Assembly (NCBI GenBank): GCA_036504595.1
Contig: DASXUX010000012.1
Coordinates: 62,001 to 126,000 of the forward strand
Source: DASXUX01 sp036504595
Lineage (GTDB): Bacteria > Planctomycetota > SZUA-567 > H5-PLA8
Length of the DNA stretch: 64,000 nucleotides
Reading direction: 5' to 3'
The position numbers and the translations under genes are program-made. Of this stretch, positions 15,952 to 24,821 are shown in pieces. The notes beneath the pieces are model-generated. The model made no database searches, was not told where the DNA came from, and worked only from the letters and a program-made list of their open reading frames with translations. How positions within the stretch are numbered: position 1 is the first letter of the stretch; every line of letters starts with the position of its first letter.

Positions 15952-17214
15952 ATGAAGACGTTTGAATTGACTGCCGATTTTCCCACGCCGATCGTGGCCG
16001 ATTTCGAAACCTTTCTCGCCGGGGTCGAACAACCGACGGCTTACCTCACCAAGGCCAAGCTTACGCTGGACCGCGCGACGCTGCACGCGTTGGACGGGCA
16101 AATGCGCACGTTTCGCACGAACACGCATCCGCGCACCGACCAGGAGTGCTACCCACTGTTGGATCTCTTTCAGCGAATCTGCATGGCCACACGGATGCAC
16201 ATGCCGCAACCGGGCAGAGGCGAACTACGTATGGTTCCGACAGAATTGGTGGCGGGGTTTCGCGGGCTTTCGACGTGCGAGAAGTACATGGCGCTGCTGG
16301 AAGCGCTGTGGGTCGATGTCGATTGGTCCGACCTGGGGAGCCGGTCGAGCATGTTTGGCGACGAAGCCAAGGCATACGTGCCGCACGTATTCTGCAAGTT
16401 GCCCATAGGACAAGCGATTGCTCTCAGCAGCCAGAAGTATGAAGGCCTGTCCATGTCTTCGTTTGAGCATCAAGTGCCACAAATGCTTTCGTTTTACGGT
16501 CTGCTTGCCTGCAAGCAGGACGACAAAGCGACCCAAGCTTGGGCGGCGTTTCGCAAGGGCGCGGTGCGCTACACTTCCGTCAAAGTCACTGAATTTGGGC
16601 ATGAGGTGTTTAGGATTCTAAAGGAACAACAGGCTGCCGCAGGCATCCCAAATCCGCTGCTTGAACTGTTCGGCGATGCTGAATCTCCGGAGCCGGATGA
16701 AGCGGAAAGGCCCGAGAGCCCCGCTGACGCGGAGCCTTTTTTTGCGGCGTTTCAGCCGTTATTTGCTGACGGGTTGCTGAAACAGGGATTCCCCTTCATG
16801 GAGCGGAAGACGAAAGGCGGGACGTTTGTCTTTAGAGTCAGTCTTGGCAAAGAGACGTGGCGCACGATTGCGATGTCGGGCGAGCACACGTTGGACGACC
16901 TGCACATGGCAATTCAGAGCGCGTTTAAGTTCGATAACGATCATCTGTATGGCTTTTACATGGATAACAAGCGGTACTCGAAAAACTGCTACAACGATTC
17001 ACGGGGCGAGGAGGGACCGTTTGCCGATGAGGCAGTGATTGGGCAACTGGACGTGTGGCTGCATCAGCGATTCTTATATATCTTCGACTTCGGGGATCAG
17101 TGGGAATTCAGCGTGGAACTCCTGGAGATTCGCGATCAGCGGCACAAGGGCGCGCCAAAAATACTGGTGCGCATGGGAAAAAGCCCCCAACAATATCGGG
17201 ACGCCGAGTGGTAA
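15952..17214 (+). CDS. pRiA4b ORF-3-like domain protein
   Basis: A 420-residue protein. The last 160 residues carry the plasmid pRiA4b ORF-3 domain: FVFRVSLGKETWRTIAMSGEHTLDDLHMAIQSAF, a middle HLYGFYMDN, and IFDFGDQWEFSVELLEI. The N-terminal 260 residues are a mostly helical region of unknown function (LFQRICMATRMHM, YMALLEALWVDVDW). The domain is widespread in bacteria, often near mobile elements, and has no agreed biochemical role. ATG at 15952 was chosen because it starts with the structured sequence MKTFELTADFPTP and GAGGAG lies close upstream; the frame is open 17 codons more. Single gene, no obvious operon partner. Confidence 0.82.
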   Translation: MKTFELTADFPTPIVADFETFLAGVEQPTAYLTKAKLTLDRATLHALDGQMRTFRTNTHPRTDQECYPLLDLFQRICMATRMHMPQPGRGELRMVPTELVAGFRGLSTCEKYMALLEALWVDVDWSDLGSRSSMFGDEAKAYVPHVFCKLPIGQAIALSSQKYEGLSMSSFEHQVPQMLSFYGLLACKQDDKATQAWAAFRKGAVRYTSVKVTEFGHEVFRILKEQQAAAGIPNPLLELFGDAESPEPDEAERPESPADAEPFFAAFQPLFADGLLKQGFPFMERKTKGGTFVFRVSLGKETWRTIAMSGEHTLDDLHMAIQSAFKFDNDHLYGFYMDNKRYSKNCYNDSRGEEGPFADEAVIGQLDVWLHQRFLYIFDFGDQWEFSVELLEIRDQRHKGAPKILVRMGKSPQQYRDAEW

Positions 17215-17558
17215 TGACAGGTTGACTGCGGCCATAAAAAAAGCGGGTGGCCTGATACGGTCACCCGCCTCGTCTGGGTTGAAAGCGTCGTGCGCAGTCG
17301 GCGAACGCTGTTCTCTAAGTTGTCTTGCCGGTCTACACACGGCGTCAACTTTCAACCGTCTTCCTGACTAGGCTGTTGGCGGCGTTGGTAGCCGTCTGAT
17401 GATCAGAAAGCAAACGCTTATGCAAACTCGTTTGCTGCAAACAACCTGTCCAAAAGTAACTAACCACATCGGGACCGCGTTTGTCAACTTGAATGGTTGA
17501 AAAAATGTAATGCTGGGTGGTGGCCTGGTGTCTGGTGGTCTGGTCGTCTGGTGAGCGG
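17215..17558. other. 344-base gap with terminator and possible small RNA
   Basis: No protein gene. It contains a minus-strand terminator at 17236-17268, a perfect minus-strand TTGACA at 17487-17482, a motif CTTTTGGACAG on the minus strand (17457-17447) that recurs in the two long leaders at 24207 and 50940, inverted words GCAAACG around 17410-17440, and a reiterated CTGGTG tract at 17518-17553 beside the htrA stop. Confidence 0.6.
17236..17268 (-). terminator. intrinsic terminator
   Basis: On the minus strand GCGGGTGACC and GGCCACCCGC make a 10-bp stem (one G-U) around a 6-base loop, followed by seven T. It is 290 bases beyond the stop of htrA (17559), so it may end the recA-vapBC-htrA transcript after a long tail, or a separate small RNA. 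Confidence 0.82.
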
Positions 17559-19046
17559 TCACTTCTCTTCAACGGTGATGTAGCCGTCGAGGGGGAGGTA
17601 GATGGCGGCGGAGCCTTTGACTTCGGCGGCGATACGTTTGAAGTCGTCCAGCGTGCTGAACTTCTGGATGGCTGCGTTGGCGCTGTGCTTGAGTTCGGTC
17701 AGGACGGCGCCTTCGTAGAGGCCGGCGTGATCGGCGGGGCTGCCCTTCTTCACGCGGGTGATTTCGATGCGGCCGCCGCGTTTGTGCAGTTCGTCGGCAG
17801 CAAGTTCCTTCACCTGCATGCCGCGCCAGGAGAACACGTTCTTCAGCTTTGGGGCGCCGGGGACGGAGGAGTGCGGATCGTTGGCCTCGTCCAGCAGATC
17901 CACATCCGCCATGTCGCTGCCATCCATGCCCAGGGCGCTGGCGCGGACGATTTCGGAATAGCGCTTCGAAATCCGGACGCTGAAGTCCGCGGCCTTGCCG
18001 CTGCGGTCCAGAGCTTTGACTTTGACGCTGCGGCCGACAGGGGTTTCGTTGACCAAGCCCATCAGTTCCTGCGAGTTGCCGACGCGCACGCCGTCGAATT
18101 CGAGCACCACCATTCCGTTCTCCAGGCCGGCGCGATCAGCGGGCGTGTTGGGGATCACGCCGGCGATGAGCGCGCCTTTCTGGTCGGGAACGTTGAACTC
18201 CTTTTCGACGGATGCCGGCTGCAGCCGCACGCCGAGCCATCCGTACTGGATTTCGCGTCCGGCTTTCAGGTCGGCAAGACGTTTCTGCAGATGGTTGCTG
18301 GGGATCGCGAAGCCGTAGCCTTCTGAGAGGCCGCGGTGCGAGAAGATCATCGTGTTGATGCCCACGACGCGGCCGTGAATGTCGAAGAGCGGGCCGCCGG
18401 AGTTGCCCGGATTGATCGCGGCGTCCGTCTGGATGAGATTGCCGTAAAAAACGTCGCTGGAGAAACTGTGCTGCGCCATGCTGCGCCCGCGCGCGCTGAC
18501 GACGCCGACGGTCAGCGTGTTCGCCAAACCGAACGGATTGCCCACCGCCAGCGCCCACTGACCGACGGCGACCTTGTCCGAATCAGCCAAGATCGCGCAG
18601 GGGAGATTTGCAGGCACTTCGCCGGTCAACTTGAGCATGGCCAGGTCGCTGCGCGCGTCGCTGCCGCAGAGTTCCGCGGCCAGGACGCGGCCATCCATCA
18701 GTTCGACTTTGATGCGTTCGGCATTCCGCACGACGTGTTCGTTGGTGACGATGTAGCCGGCGGCATCGATGATCACGCCGGAGCCTTCGTTGTGCGGTTC
18801 GGGCGGGATGTTGGACTGCTCGCCCATGCGGCGCAGTTCGTCCATCCACGTGCCGCGCTTGAGCGTCGCCTGAAGGCTGACGACGCACGGCCCGACGCGT
18901 TTGGCGAGCTTTTCGAAACCGCGTTCGAGGCGCGCGGCAAGTTCGATGTCGGGGTCGGGATCGGCGGGAGACGTTTCGCCAGCCCGTGCCTGAAGCATGA
19001 GGGTGGTGAAGAGCAGGACTAAGGTAATATGCAGCAACTTCGCCAT
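17559..19046 (-). CDS. HtrA/Deg-type serine protease with two PDZ domains
   Basis: A 495-residue exported protease. Signal peptide MAKLLHITLVLLFTTLMLQARA, then a trypsin-like domain with catalytic triad His104 (TNEHVV), Asp134 (RSDLAML) and Ser216 (NPGNSGGP), followed by two PDZ domains (LGVRLQP to KALDRSGK, and a C-terminal one with GLYEGAVLTELKHSAN). DegP/HtrA proteins degrade or refold misfolded envelope proteins. The second PDZ is diverged. ATG at 19046 follows the vapC stop by 8 bases, which places the gene last in the recA-vapB-vapC-htrA series. The frame is open 15 codons further up into vapC, without a better start. Confidence 0.93.
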   Translation of the reverse strand: MAKLLHITLVLLFTTLMLQARAGETSPADPDPDIELAARLERGFEKLAKRVGPCVVSLQATLKRGTWMDELRRMGEQSNIPPEPHNEGSGVIIDAAGYIVTNEHVVRNAERIKVELMDGRVLAAELCGSDARSDLAMLKLTGEVPANLPCAILADSDKVAVGQWALAVGNPFGLANTLTVGVVSARGRSMAQHSFSSDVFYGNLIQTDAAINPGNSGGPLFDIHGRVVGINTMIFSHRGLSEGYGFAIPSNHLQKRLADLKAGREIQYGWLGVRLQPASVEKEFNVPDQKGALIAGVIPNTPADRAGLENGMVVLEFDGVRVGNSQELMGLVNETPVGRSVKVKALDRSGKAADFSVRISKRYSEIVRASALGMDGSDMADVDLLDEANDPHSSVPGAPKLKNVFSWRGMQVKELAADELHKRGGRIEITRVKKGSPADHAGLYEGAVLTELKHSANAAIQKFSTLDDFKRIAAEVKGSAAIYLPLDGYITVEEK

Positions 19047-19054
19047 GTCGCGTC

Positions 19055-19489
19055 TCAAGGAACCACGATTCGATTTGCGCCTTCGGGCCACACGCGAATG
19101 AAGTGGGCGGCGTTGAAGGTTAGCACTTCGTCTGCTCCAGCGTTTTCGGCGGCGCGAGTTAGCAGAGCGTCATAAACGGCACCACCCAAGATGTTCAAAT
19201 CAGCCATTCGCTTGAGTACTGCAACGTAATCCGCGGCGGTCAGAGGGACCGTCTCAGCAGCATCGAGAATGTTAGTTCGAATGAGCCACTCCGCTTGCGC
19301 CGGTGAGATTCGGGGGGATATGGGCAAACGCGTCAATCCACTGAACGTTTCGGCCAACGAGTGAGTTCCCACCAGGAAGACGAATTCTTTGCTCCGCGCG
19401 CGCTGCAGCCACGGCCGCGCAGTGGCATGCCTGGGATGAGCCTGCGCCAGTGCCGCGACCAGAACAGATGTGTCGAAAAACCGTCTCAC
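19055..19489 (-). CDS. VapC-type PIN-domain ribonuclease toxin
   Basis: A 144-residue PIN protein: first acidic residue in RRFFDTSVLVAAL, second in SLAETFSGLTRLP (Glu), third in GAVYDALLTRAAENAGADEVLTFNAAHF. Pattern and length are those of VapC toxins, which cleave tRNA or rRNA. Its start overlaps the stop of the AbrB-type antitoxin by four bases (ATGA), the usual vapBC coupling. Unusually it is embedded between recA and an htrA gene. Confidence 0.9.
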   Translation of the reverse strand: MRRFFDTSVLVAALAQAHPRHATARPWLQRARSKEFVFLVGTHSLAETFSGLTRLPISPRISPAQAEWLIRTNILDAAETVPLTAADYVAVLKRMADLNILGGAVYDALLTRAAENAGADEVLTFNAAHFIRVWPEGANRIVVP

Positions 19490-19746
19490 GGCTTTAGCCC
19501 CATGATTTGCTCGATTCGTTCCTCGCGATCACGGGCCTCAGCTTCAAGAAGATCGCCGGTCGGCACTCCCGTATGAACCCAAATATTGCCCTCTTGCACC
19601 AGGTTCTCCAGGCCGGGAATCGGCTCCAGAACAATCTTGTGATTAACGGACTCCACGTCCAGCTTGCTGCCCGGCTTGAGCCCAAGCGCCTGCAGAATCG
19701 CAGCCGGAAGGGAGACCCGCCCCGCTTCGTCTACAGTGGTTTCCAT
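19486..19746 (-). CDS. VapB antitoxin with AbrB-type DNA-binding domain
   Basis: An 86-residue protein beginning METTVDEAGRVSLPAAILQAL, a clear AbrB/MazE/SpoVT swapped-hairpin domain (residues 1-45), followed by a toxin-binding tail (VPTGDLLEAEARDREERIEQIM). AbrB-type antitoxins bind their own promoter and neutralise VapC. ATG at 19746 starts at the domain; 25 bases separate it from the recA stop and the last four bases overlap vapC. No separate promoter is obvious in that gap, so read-through from recA is likely. Confidence 0.9.
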   Translation of the reverse strand: METTVDEAGRVSLPAAILQALGLKPGSKLDVESVNHKIVLEPIPGLENLVQEGNIWVHTGVPTGDLLEAEARDREERIEQIMGLKP

Positions 19747-19771
19747 GTTCCTTGATCCCTGAACCCTGCCG

Positions 19772-20887
19772 TTATCCTTCCGCGACCACTGCGGCCGGCA
19801 CTGGCGCCGGGCTTTCGGGCGCGGCCTTAAGTACAGACTGAGCGAGTTCTTCCTGATGTGCAAGAATTTTCTGGTGAATTTCTTTGCTGACGGCGGGGTT
19901 TTCGATGAGGAACTTGCGGGCGTTCTCGCGGCCCTGGCCCAGGCGGTTGCCGGCGAAGCCCAGCCACGCGCCGGACTTTTCGACGACGCCGCTGAGAATG
20001 CCGAGGTCGAGGAGCGAGCCTTCCCACGAAATGCCGCGGTCGAACATGATCTCGAATTCCGCGACCCGGAACGGCGGGGCCACCTTGTTCTTCACGATTT
20101 TGGCTTTGCAGGCCGCGCCGACGACCGTCTCGCCTTCCTTGAGCTGCCCGATGCGCCGCACGTCGATGCGCACGGACGCGTAGAACTTCAGGGCTCGGCC
20201 GCCGGGGGTGGTTTCGGGCGAGCCGTACATCACGCCGATCTTTTCGCGAATCTGGTTGATGAAGAGCACGATGGTTTTCGAGCGCGCGATGGCGCCGGTC
20301 AGCTTGCGCAGCGCCTGCGACATCAAGCGCGCTTGCAGGCCGACGAAGGAGTCGCCCATTTCACCTTCGATTTCGGCCTTGGGGACGAGCGCCGCGACCG
20401 AATCGATTACCACGATATCCACGGCGGCCGAGCGCACGAGCTGTTCGCAAATCTCGAGCGCCTGTTCGCCGGTGTCGGGCTGGCTGACGAGCAGTTCGTC
20501 GAGCCGCACGCCAAGCTTCTTCATGTAGATCGGGTCGAGCGCGTGTTCGGCGTCGATGTACGCGGCGATGCCGCCTTCCTTTTGCGCGTTAGAGACGATC
20601 GTGAGCGCGAGGGTCGTCTTGCCGCTGGATTCCGGGCCGAAGACTTCGACGACTCGGCCGCGCGGAATGCCGCCGACGCCCAGAGCCATATCGATCGCGA
20701 GCGAACCGGTGGAGATGGCCGGAACGTTGCCCCGCCCGCCTTCACTGCTGAGCTTCTGAATCGAGCCCATGCCGAACTGTCGTTCGATCAAATCGACCGC
20801 GCGTTTGAGCGCTTCCTGTTTGCGCTGCTTTTCGACGTCAACAATGTCCTTGCGGGTGCCCTTTGTTTCTTCCTTGCCTTTTGCCAT
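19772..20887 (-). CDS. recA: recombinase RecA
   Basis: A 371-residue RecA of normal length. Walker A GPESSGKTT (84-92), the Glu of AAYIDAEHALDP, Walker B DIVVIDSVAALVPKAEIEGEMGD, DNA loop 2 region IREKIGVMYGSPETTPGG with FINQIREK before it, and the C-terminal domain ending in a Pro/Ala tail. It coats single-stranded DNA, drives strand exchange and activates the SOS response. The ATG has GGAGCC a few bases upstream. A weak promoter-like pair TTGATG - 17 bases - TACCCT lies just above. vapB, vapC and htrA follow in the same direction with very short gaps, so a damage-induced recA transcript could carry them. Confidence 0.98.
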   Translation of the reverse strand: MAKGKEETKGTRKDIVDVEKQRKQEALKRAVDLIERQFGMGSIQKLSSEGGRGNVPAISTGSLAIDMALGVGGIPRGRVVEVFGPESSGKTTLALTIVSNAQKEGGIAAYIDAEHALDPIYMKKLGVRLDELLVSQPDTGEQALEICEQLVRSAAVDIVVIDSVAALVPKAEIEGEMGDSFVGLQARLMSQALRKLTGAIARSKTIVLFINQIREKIGVMYGSPETTPGGRALKFYASVRIDVRRIGQLKEGETVVGAACKAKIVKNKVAPPFRVAEFEIMFDRGISWEGSLLDLGILSGVVEKSGAWLGFAGNRLGQGRENARKFLIENPAVSKEIHQKILAHQEELAQSVLKAAPESPAPVPAAVVAEG

Positions 20888-20979
20888 GGTGGCTCCTTGG
20901 TTTTGGTTGTCTGCAGGGTACCCGAAAATTCAGCTAACATCAAGAGCGTTTTTCACAATAACGTCGGAGAACGCAAACT

Positions 20980-21075
20980 GCAAACCGCGGAGGACGCGGA
21001 GGACGCAGAGGACGCGGAGGCAAGAAGAGTTGAAAGATCCCTCTGCGTCCTCCGCGCCCTCCGCGGTGAGATGTT
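20980..21075. repeat. long imperfect palindrome made of GGACGCGGA words
   Basis: CCGCGGAGGACGCGGAGGA and following GACGCAGAGG on one side pair with CCTCTGCGTCCTCCGCGCCC on the other across about 25 bases. It fills the gap between the Gfo/Idh gene stop and the recA promoter region and could act as a strong hairpin in either transcript. Confidence 0.75.
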
Positions 21076-21080
21076 TCGTC

Positions 21081-22430
21081 TTACGCGATCCCAAAGCCCT
21101 TCCGGTACGTCTTCTTGATGAAGGGCTCCGCTTCGGGGGCGTTGGTGGCTTTCATGTTTGCGGCGTCCCATTCGATCTTCTTGCCCAGGCGCGCGGCGAG
21201 GTTGCCGAGCAGCAGGGATTCGACGTAGGGGCCGGAGTACCAGAAGCCGGCTTTGGCGTCCTGCGGCTTCTTTTCTTTGCAGGCTTTGACCCATTCGACG
21301 CGATGGCCGGGGCCGCGCGGAATCGTCTTCGCGGGCTGTTCGAAGGTCTTGCGCAGTTCGCGCGGGAACAGACGGGGCTGGCCGGCCCAGCCGGGGCAGA
21401 GGATCACGCCTTTTTCGCCACGGAAGAAGATCCCGTTGTCTTCGAGCTTCAAACCTTCGTCGAGTTCCTCCGGCCGAGCGGGCTGCTTGCCGCCGTCGTA
21501 CCACTTGATCCACACGGCGGGGCGGTCGCCTTTGGCCGCGAAGTTGTACGTGATGATTTCCCACGTGGGGAAGCACTCTTCCTGTTTTTCAGAGACTTCG
21601 GCGTCGGTGGAAATCGGGACGTCCAGGTCGAGCGCGTAGAACGCTGGGTCCATGTTGTGCACGGCCATGTCACCCATGGCTCCATTGCCGAAGTCATAGA
21701 AGCCGCGCCATTTCACCGGGCAGTAGGCTGGATTGTAAGGCCGTTCGGGCGCCGGGCCGAGCCACAGATCCCAATCGAGTCCCGCGGGAACCGGCGGCGT
21801 TTCGGTGGGATGCTTGACGGGCTGCGGCCACCACTTGCCTGGCCGGTCGCTCCAGCAATGGACTTCCTTGACCTTGCCGATGATGCCGGACTGAATCCAT
21901 TCCTTGGTCTGGCGCAGGCCTTCGCCGCCGTGGCCCTGGTTGCCCATCTGCGTGACGAGGTTGCCGTCCTTGGCGACCTTGGTCATCAGGCGGGCTTCTT
22001 CGATGGTGTGGCACATCGGCTTTTCAACGTAGACATGTTTGCCCAGGCGCATGGCGGCCAGGGCGACCGGCGCGTGCATGTGGTCGGGCGTGCCGCAGAG
22101 CACCGCGTCGATGCCTTTGACCTTTTCGAGCATCACGCGGTAATCTTTGAAGAACTCCGCCTTGGGGAATCGTCCGCGCGTCCCGGCGGCGCGCGGTTCG
22201 TCCACGTCGCAGAGGGCCACGATGTTTTCGGCGATTTTGCCCTTGGTCGGATCGCCGCCGATGGCCGGGTCGGCCAGATCGCCGCCGCCCTGCCCGCCGA
22301 CGCCTACGCCGGCGATGTTGAGCTTATCGCTGGGCGCCGGACCGGCTTCTCCGCCCAGCACGTGGCGCGGGATAATATGGAACGTAAATGCCGCCGCAGC
22401 GGCCGATTTCATGAACGTACGTCGTTTCAT
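21081..22430 (-). CDS. Gfo/Idh/MocA family oxidoreductase with Tat signal
   Basis: A 449-residue secreted NAD(P)-dependent oxidoreductase of the planctomycete type. Twin-arginine leader MKRRTFMKSAAAAAF, Rossmann fold starting at LNIAGVGVGGQGGGDL, then DAVLCGTPDHMHAPVALAAMRLGKHVYVEKPMCHT with the conserved EKP, and the C-terminal domain with NGAMGDMAVHNMDPAF (catalytic-region His/Asp) and KWYDGGKQP. These enzymes act on sugars or sugar-like substrates; this subgroup with a Tat signal is abundant in Planctomycetota and Verrucomicrobiota. AGGAGGGG precedes the ATG. Single gene between two repeat regions; substrate unknown. Confidence 0.93.
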   Translation of the reverse strand: MKRRTFMKSAAAAAFTFHIIPRHVLGGEAGPAPSDKLNIAGVGVGGQGGGDLADPAIGGDPTKGKIAENIVALCDVDEPRAAGTRGRFPKAEFFKDYRVMLEKVKGIDAVLCGTPDHMHAPVALAAMRLGKHVYVEKPMCHTIEEARLMTKVAKDGNLVTQMGNQGHGGEGLRQTKEWIQSGIIGKVKEVHCWSDRPGKWWPQPVKHPTETPPVPAGLDWDLWLGPAPERPYNPAYCPVKWRGFYDFGNGAMGDMAVHNMDPAFYALDLDVPISTDAEVSEKQEECFPTWEIITYNFAAKGDRPAVWIKWYDGGKQPARPEELDEGLKLEDNGIFFRGEKGVILCPGWAGQPRLFPRELRKTFEQPAKTIPRGPGHRVEWVKACKEKKPQDAKAGFWYSGPYVESLLLGNLAARLGKKIEWDAANMKATNAPEAEPFIKKTYRKGFGIA

Positions 22431-22528
22431 CGATGCCCCTCCTGAGGTTCAAGTACCTCGGAGTATCTACACCGCGAATGGGTTCAGGGCTTGGGGTAGG
22501 TGGGAGCGGCAAAGGTGAAAAGCCACGA

Positions 22529-22622
22529 CTTCAACACAGAGGCACAGAGAACGCAGAGGTCACAGAGTTTCTTAGAATCTGTCCCGTGAGACTCTGCGTT
22601 TTCTGTGACTTTGTGTTGAATG
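22529..22622. repeat. family E palindrome (ACAGAGG words)
   Basis: CTTCAACACAGAGGCACAG with AGAACGCAGAGGTCACAGAG on the left arm pairs imperfectly with CTCTGCGTTTTCTGTGACTT and TGTGTTGAATG on the right. The same element is at 41237-41316 and 49153-49250. Confidence 0.8.
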
Positions 22623-22709
22623 CAGTGCGGTGGTCCTGATTCCGGCTTGCATTGCCCGTGCCACACCCAGCGGCTTTGACGGGCGGGGGCGGGGAGGTAT
22701 GGTGCTGGC

Positions 22710-24206
22710 ATGGCTGGCGACGAACGTTCTGAGGCGAAGCGGCGGTGGTGGCGCGTGCGGTTTTCGCTGCGGACGCTGGTTTTTTTTGTGTTGCTGGTGG
22801 GGAGTGCGGGAGGGCTTTGGTGGAGGTGGGAGGCGTGGGAGATAACCGCCGACGTTCTGATTGATGCCGAACCAAAACGTGAGTTTCCAAAGATAGAGTT
22901 TTCGCCGGATGGCCAGCATGCAGCTATCCTTTACCGAGGTAACTGTTTCCCTTTCCACAATGAGAAGAGAACGGAGAACGTCTTCCACATTTGGAACATC
23001 AACCGCCGTGAACACGTTTTCAGCGGGACCGGCGGGTTTAACGACCTTATGACGTCTTCAAACGATCTGCTGTTTTCACCCGATGGCGAGAACGTTCATC
23101 TCATCGCGCACGATGGAATCGCTCATTGGGAGAAAATCTGGAACTTGCGTCAGAGAGCGCCGGTTGGAGGACTGTTAGAGGAAACGTTCTTTTCACAGCA
23201 GTATTCTCCCAACGGTCGTTGGCTGGCCGTAAAAGAATATGGGTTTCACAGAGGGTTCTTGCTCAATTTACAAACGGGGGAAAGGAAGGTACCGACTGAG
23301 GCGATAGTAGGAAAGGCATCGTTTTCCTTGAACGGCAAAACCGTATGCGTTCTTGGAGATCACGGCCGAATTGAAATAAGGGACCTCGACACGTGGTCCA
23401 TCCAACGAGAATTCAGCATTCCCGCTTCTCTTCCCAATGATGTGGGGCGACTCGAACTCTCGCCAAACTCGAAGTATCTGGCGGTGTCGGGTTGGAGCAG
23501 TCCGACGACGAGCGTCTTCGATGCCGCCACGGGAAGCGTTCTCTATCGTGTGAAGGGACGCGTTGTGAAATATTGTCAACCTTCCGGACGGGACGTGCTC
23601 CCCAGTATTCCAGGTTCACCATTCTCTGCCGATGGTCGTTTTCTAATGACGGTACACGCTGACCAGAGACTCACCATCTGGCATGTTGACGATGGAGAGT
23701 TAGCAGCCACCATCGCTCCGGTGGTGGATGAAGGCATGCTGATGGTCCGTTTCGCGCCAGACGCGGAGCGGATTCTCGTAAGAGGCTGGAACGTCCTTGC
23801 AGTATGGTCAACGACCGGACGGAGTATCCTGCGGATCGAAAGCGAGCGGACAATATCAATAAGCTCGAAAAGGGGATTGGACATCGACAAGCGGGGCGAT
23901 TTCTCGCCCGATTGTTCGCGGGCAATATCGATATCGGCGAAAGGCGGAGTTCTGGTATGGGATGCTCGCGATGGCACGCTGATCACGGAGTTCGGTCGGC
24001 GCGGTTCAAATGTGCGTAAGCTGAGTTTCACGCTCGGCGGAGACATCCTGACTGCGCACGAGGATCTCCGGGTGAGACGGTGGCAGCCCCGCCGCCCGGA
24101 GTATTGGTGGGGCGTGGCGTGGTTGCCGGAGTTTTGGATGACGGTGGTGTTTGCGAGTGGGCTGGGGTGGAGTGTGTGGCGGGACCGGCGGCAGTTGGCT
24201 GAATGA
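22710..24206 (+). CDS. membrane-anchored WD40-like repeat protein
   Basis: A 498-residue protein. N-terminal cytoplasmic basic stretch, then RFSLRTLVFFVLLVGSAGGLW, a membrane helix with the FSLRTL pattern that is very common at the start of planctomycete proteins. The rest shows repeating WD40/YVTN-like elements: FSPDGQHAAILY, FSPDGENVHLIAHD, YSPNGRWLAVKE, LSPNSKYLAVSG, FSADGRFLMTVHADQRLTIWHVDDGEL, FAPDAERILVRGWNVLAVW, LSFTLGGDILTAHEDLRVRRW. About seven blades suggest one beta propeller. A second hydrophobic segment near the C-terminus (FWMTVVFASGLGWSVW) may return the chain to the membrane. Codon usage and AT content in the middle differ somewhat from neighbours. Function unknown, probably protein interaction. 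Confidence 0.85.
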   Translation: MAGDERSEAKRRWWRVRFSLRTLVFFVLLVGSAGGLWWRWEAWEITADVLIDAEPKREFPKIEFSPDGQHAAILYRGNCFPFHNEKRTENVFHIWNINRREHVFSGTGGFNDLMTSSNDLLFSPDGENVHLIAHDGIAHWEKIWNLRQRAPVGGLLEETFFSQQYSPNGRWLAVKEYGFHRGFLLNLQTGERKVPTEAIVGKASFSLNGKTVCVLGDHGRIEIRDLDTWSIQREFSIPASLPNDVGRLELSPNSKYLAVSGWSSPTTSVFDAATGSVLYRVKGRVVKYCQPSGRDVLPSIPGSPFSADGRFLMTVHADQRLTIWHVDDGELAATIAPVVDEGMLMVRFAPDAERILVRGWNVLAVWSTTGRSILRIESERTISISSKRGLDIDKRGDFSPDCSRAISISAKGGVLVWDARDGTLITEFGRRGSNVRKLSFTLGGDILTAHEDLRVRRWQPRRPEYWWGVAWLPEFWMTVVFASGLGWSVWRDRRQLAE

Positions 24207-24821
24207 ACTCAGAAGACTTAACCGAAGAAAATATTAATATTTTATGCATTATTTTGGGCTTTGAAACGTCATATACTATGGGGAGAAGGTCTGTCCGGGC
24301 AGCGGCTGAACTTTGAGGATTTGACGAATGGAGTTGGGTTGTGCACATGTGCAGAAGTCGGAGGGGGCGCGGAGTCGAGACACATTGTGCACTTCTGGAC
24401 AAATGCGGAGTCGGAACGGCACGGCTTGTGATCTCCCGCCAGGCCGCGGTTCTGGCGCGCACATGTGCGGTTTTGGACAGAAGTTCTGAGGCGGGGAGTG
24501 CGGCCATCACCATACGTGCACTTTTTTACAGCAGGGCAGAGGCCTGCGGTACATGGCCGCTCCCTTACGGTCGCGGTTCTGATGCGCAGGTGCAGTCTTG
24601 GACAGGGGCGAGGGGCGAGTGTTTTGATGGCTTTAACGCACGCTTGAGTTCGCGCAAAAGGACGCGCGAACACAAGCGTGCCACCACAGGTGCACTTCTG
24701 GACAGAAGAGCGGATGACTGAGGCGGGGAATGGTCGCTTTCCGGGCGAGGGCGAGCGGGTAGACTGAGTCTGATTATCGGGGGCCGGGTCTACCTAGAGG
24801 AAAACACCGGGGCTTTGGGCA
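24207..24821. other. 615-base repeat-rich leader (locus 1 of a duplicated element)
   Basis: No gene supported. It opens with an AT-rich stretch, then GAAACGTCATATACTATGG, then six irregularly spaced copies of a motif joining GTGCA to TGGACAG (near 24340, 24388, 24458, 24518, 24588 and 24691). Family D (24556-24585) and family C (24639-24680) palindromes are inserted among them. The same succession (AT-rich, ACGTCATATA, GTGCA...TGGACAG, GTGCA-TTTTTTACAG) is found at 50940-51140. Both loci precede a plus-strand gene by about 500 bases. Confidence 0.65.
24556..24680. repeat. family D and family C palindromes
   Basis: Family D: GCCGCTCCCTTACGGTCGCG at 24556, followed by GTTCTGATGC. Family C: CACGCTTGAGTTCGCGC and GCGCGAACACAAGCGTG at 24639-24680. 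Both lie inside the 24207-24821 leader and look like later insertions into it because they interrupt the spacing of the GTGCA/TGGACAG motifs. Confidence 0.75.

Noticed and set aside
20769..22445. Long plus-strand open frame opposite the Gfo/Idh gene and recA start
   Set aside because: Composition typical of an antisense shadow; it also runs through the repeat at 20980-21075.
24341..24721. Small protein gene in the repeat-rich leader
   Set aside because: The frame runs through three different repeat families and has no ribosome binding site or coding bias.
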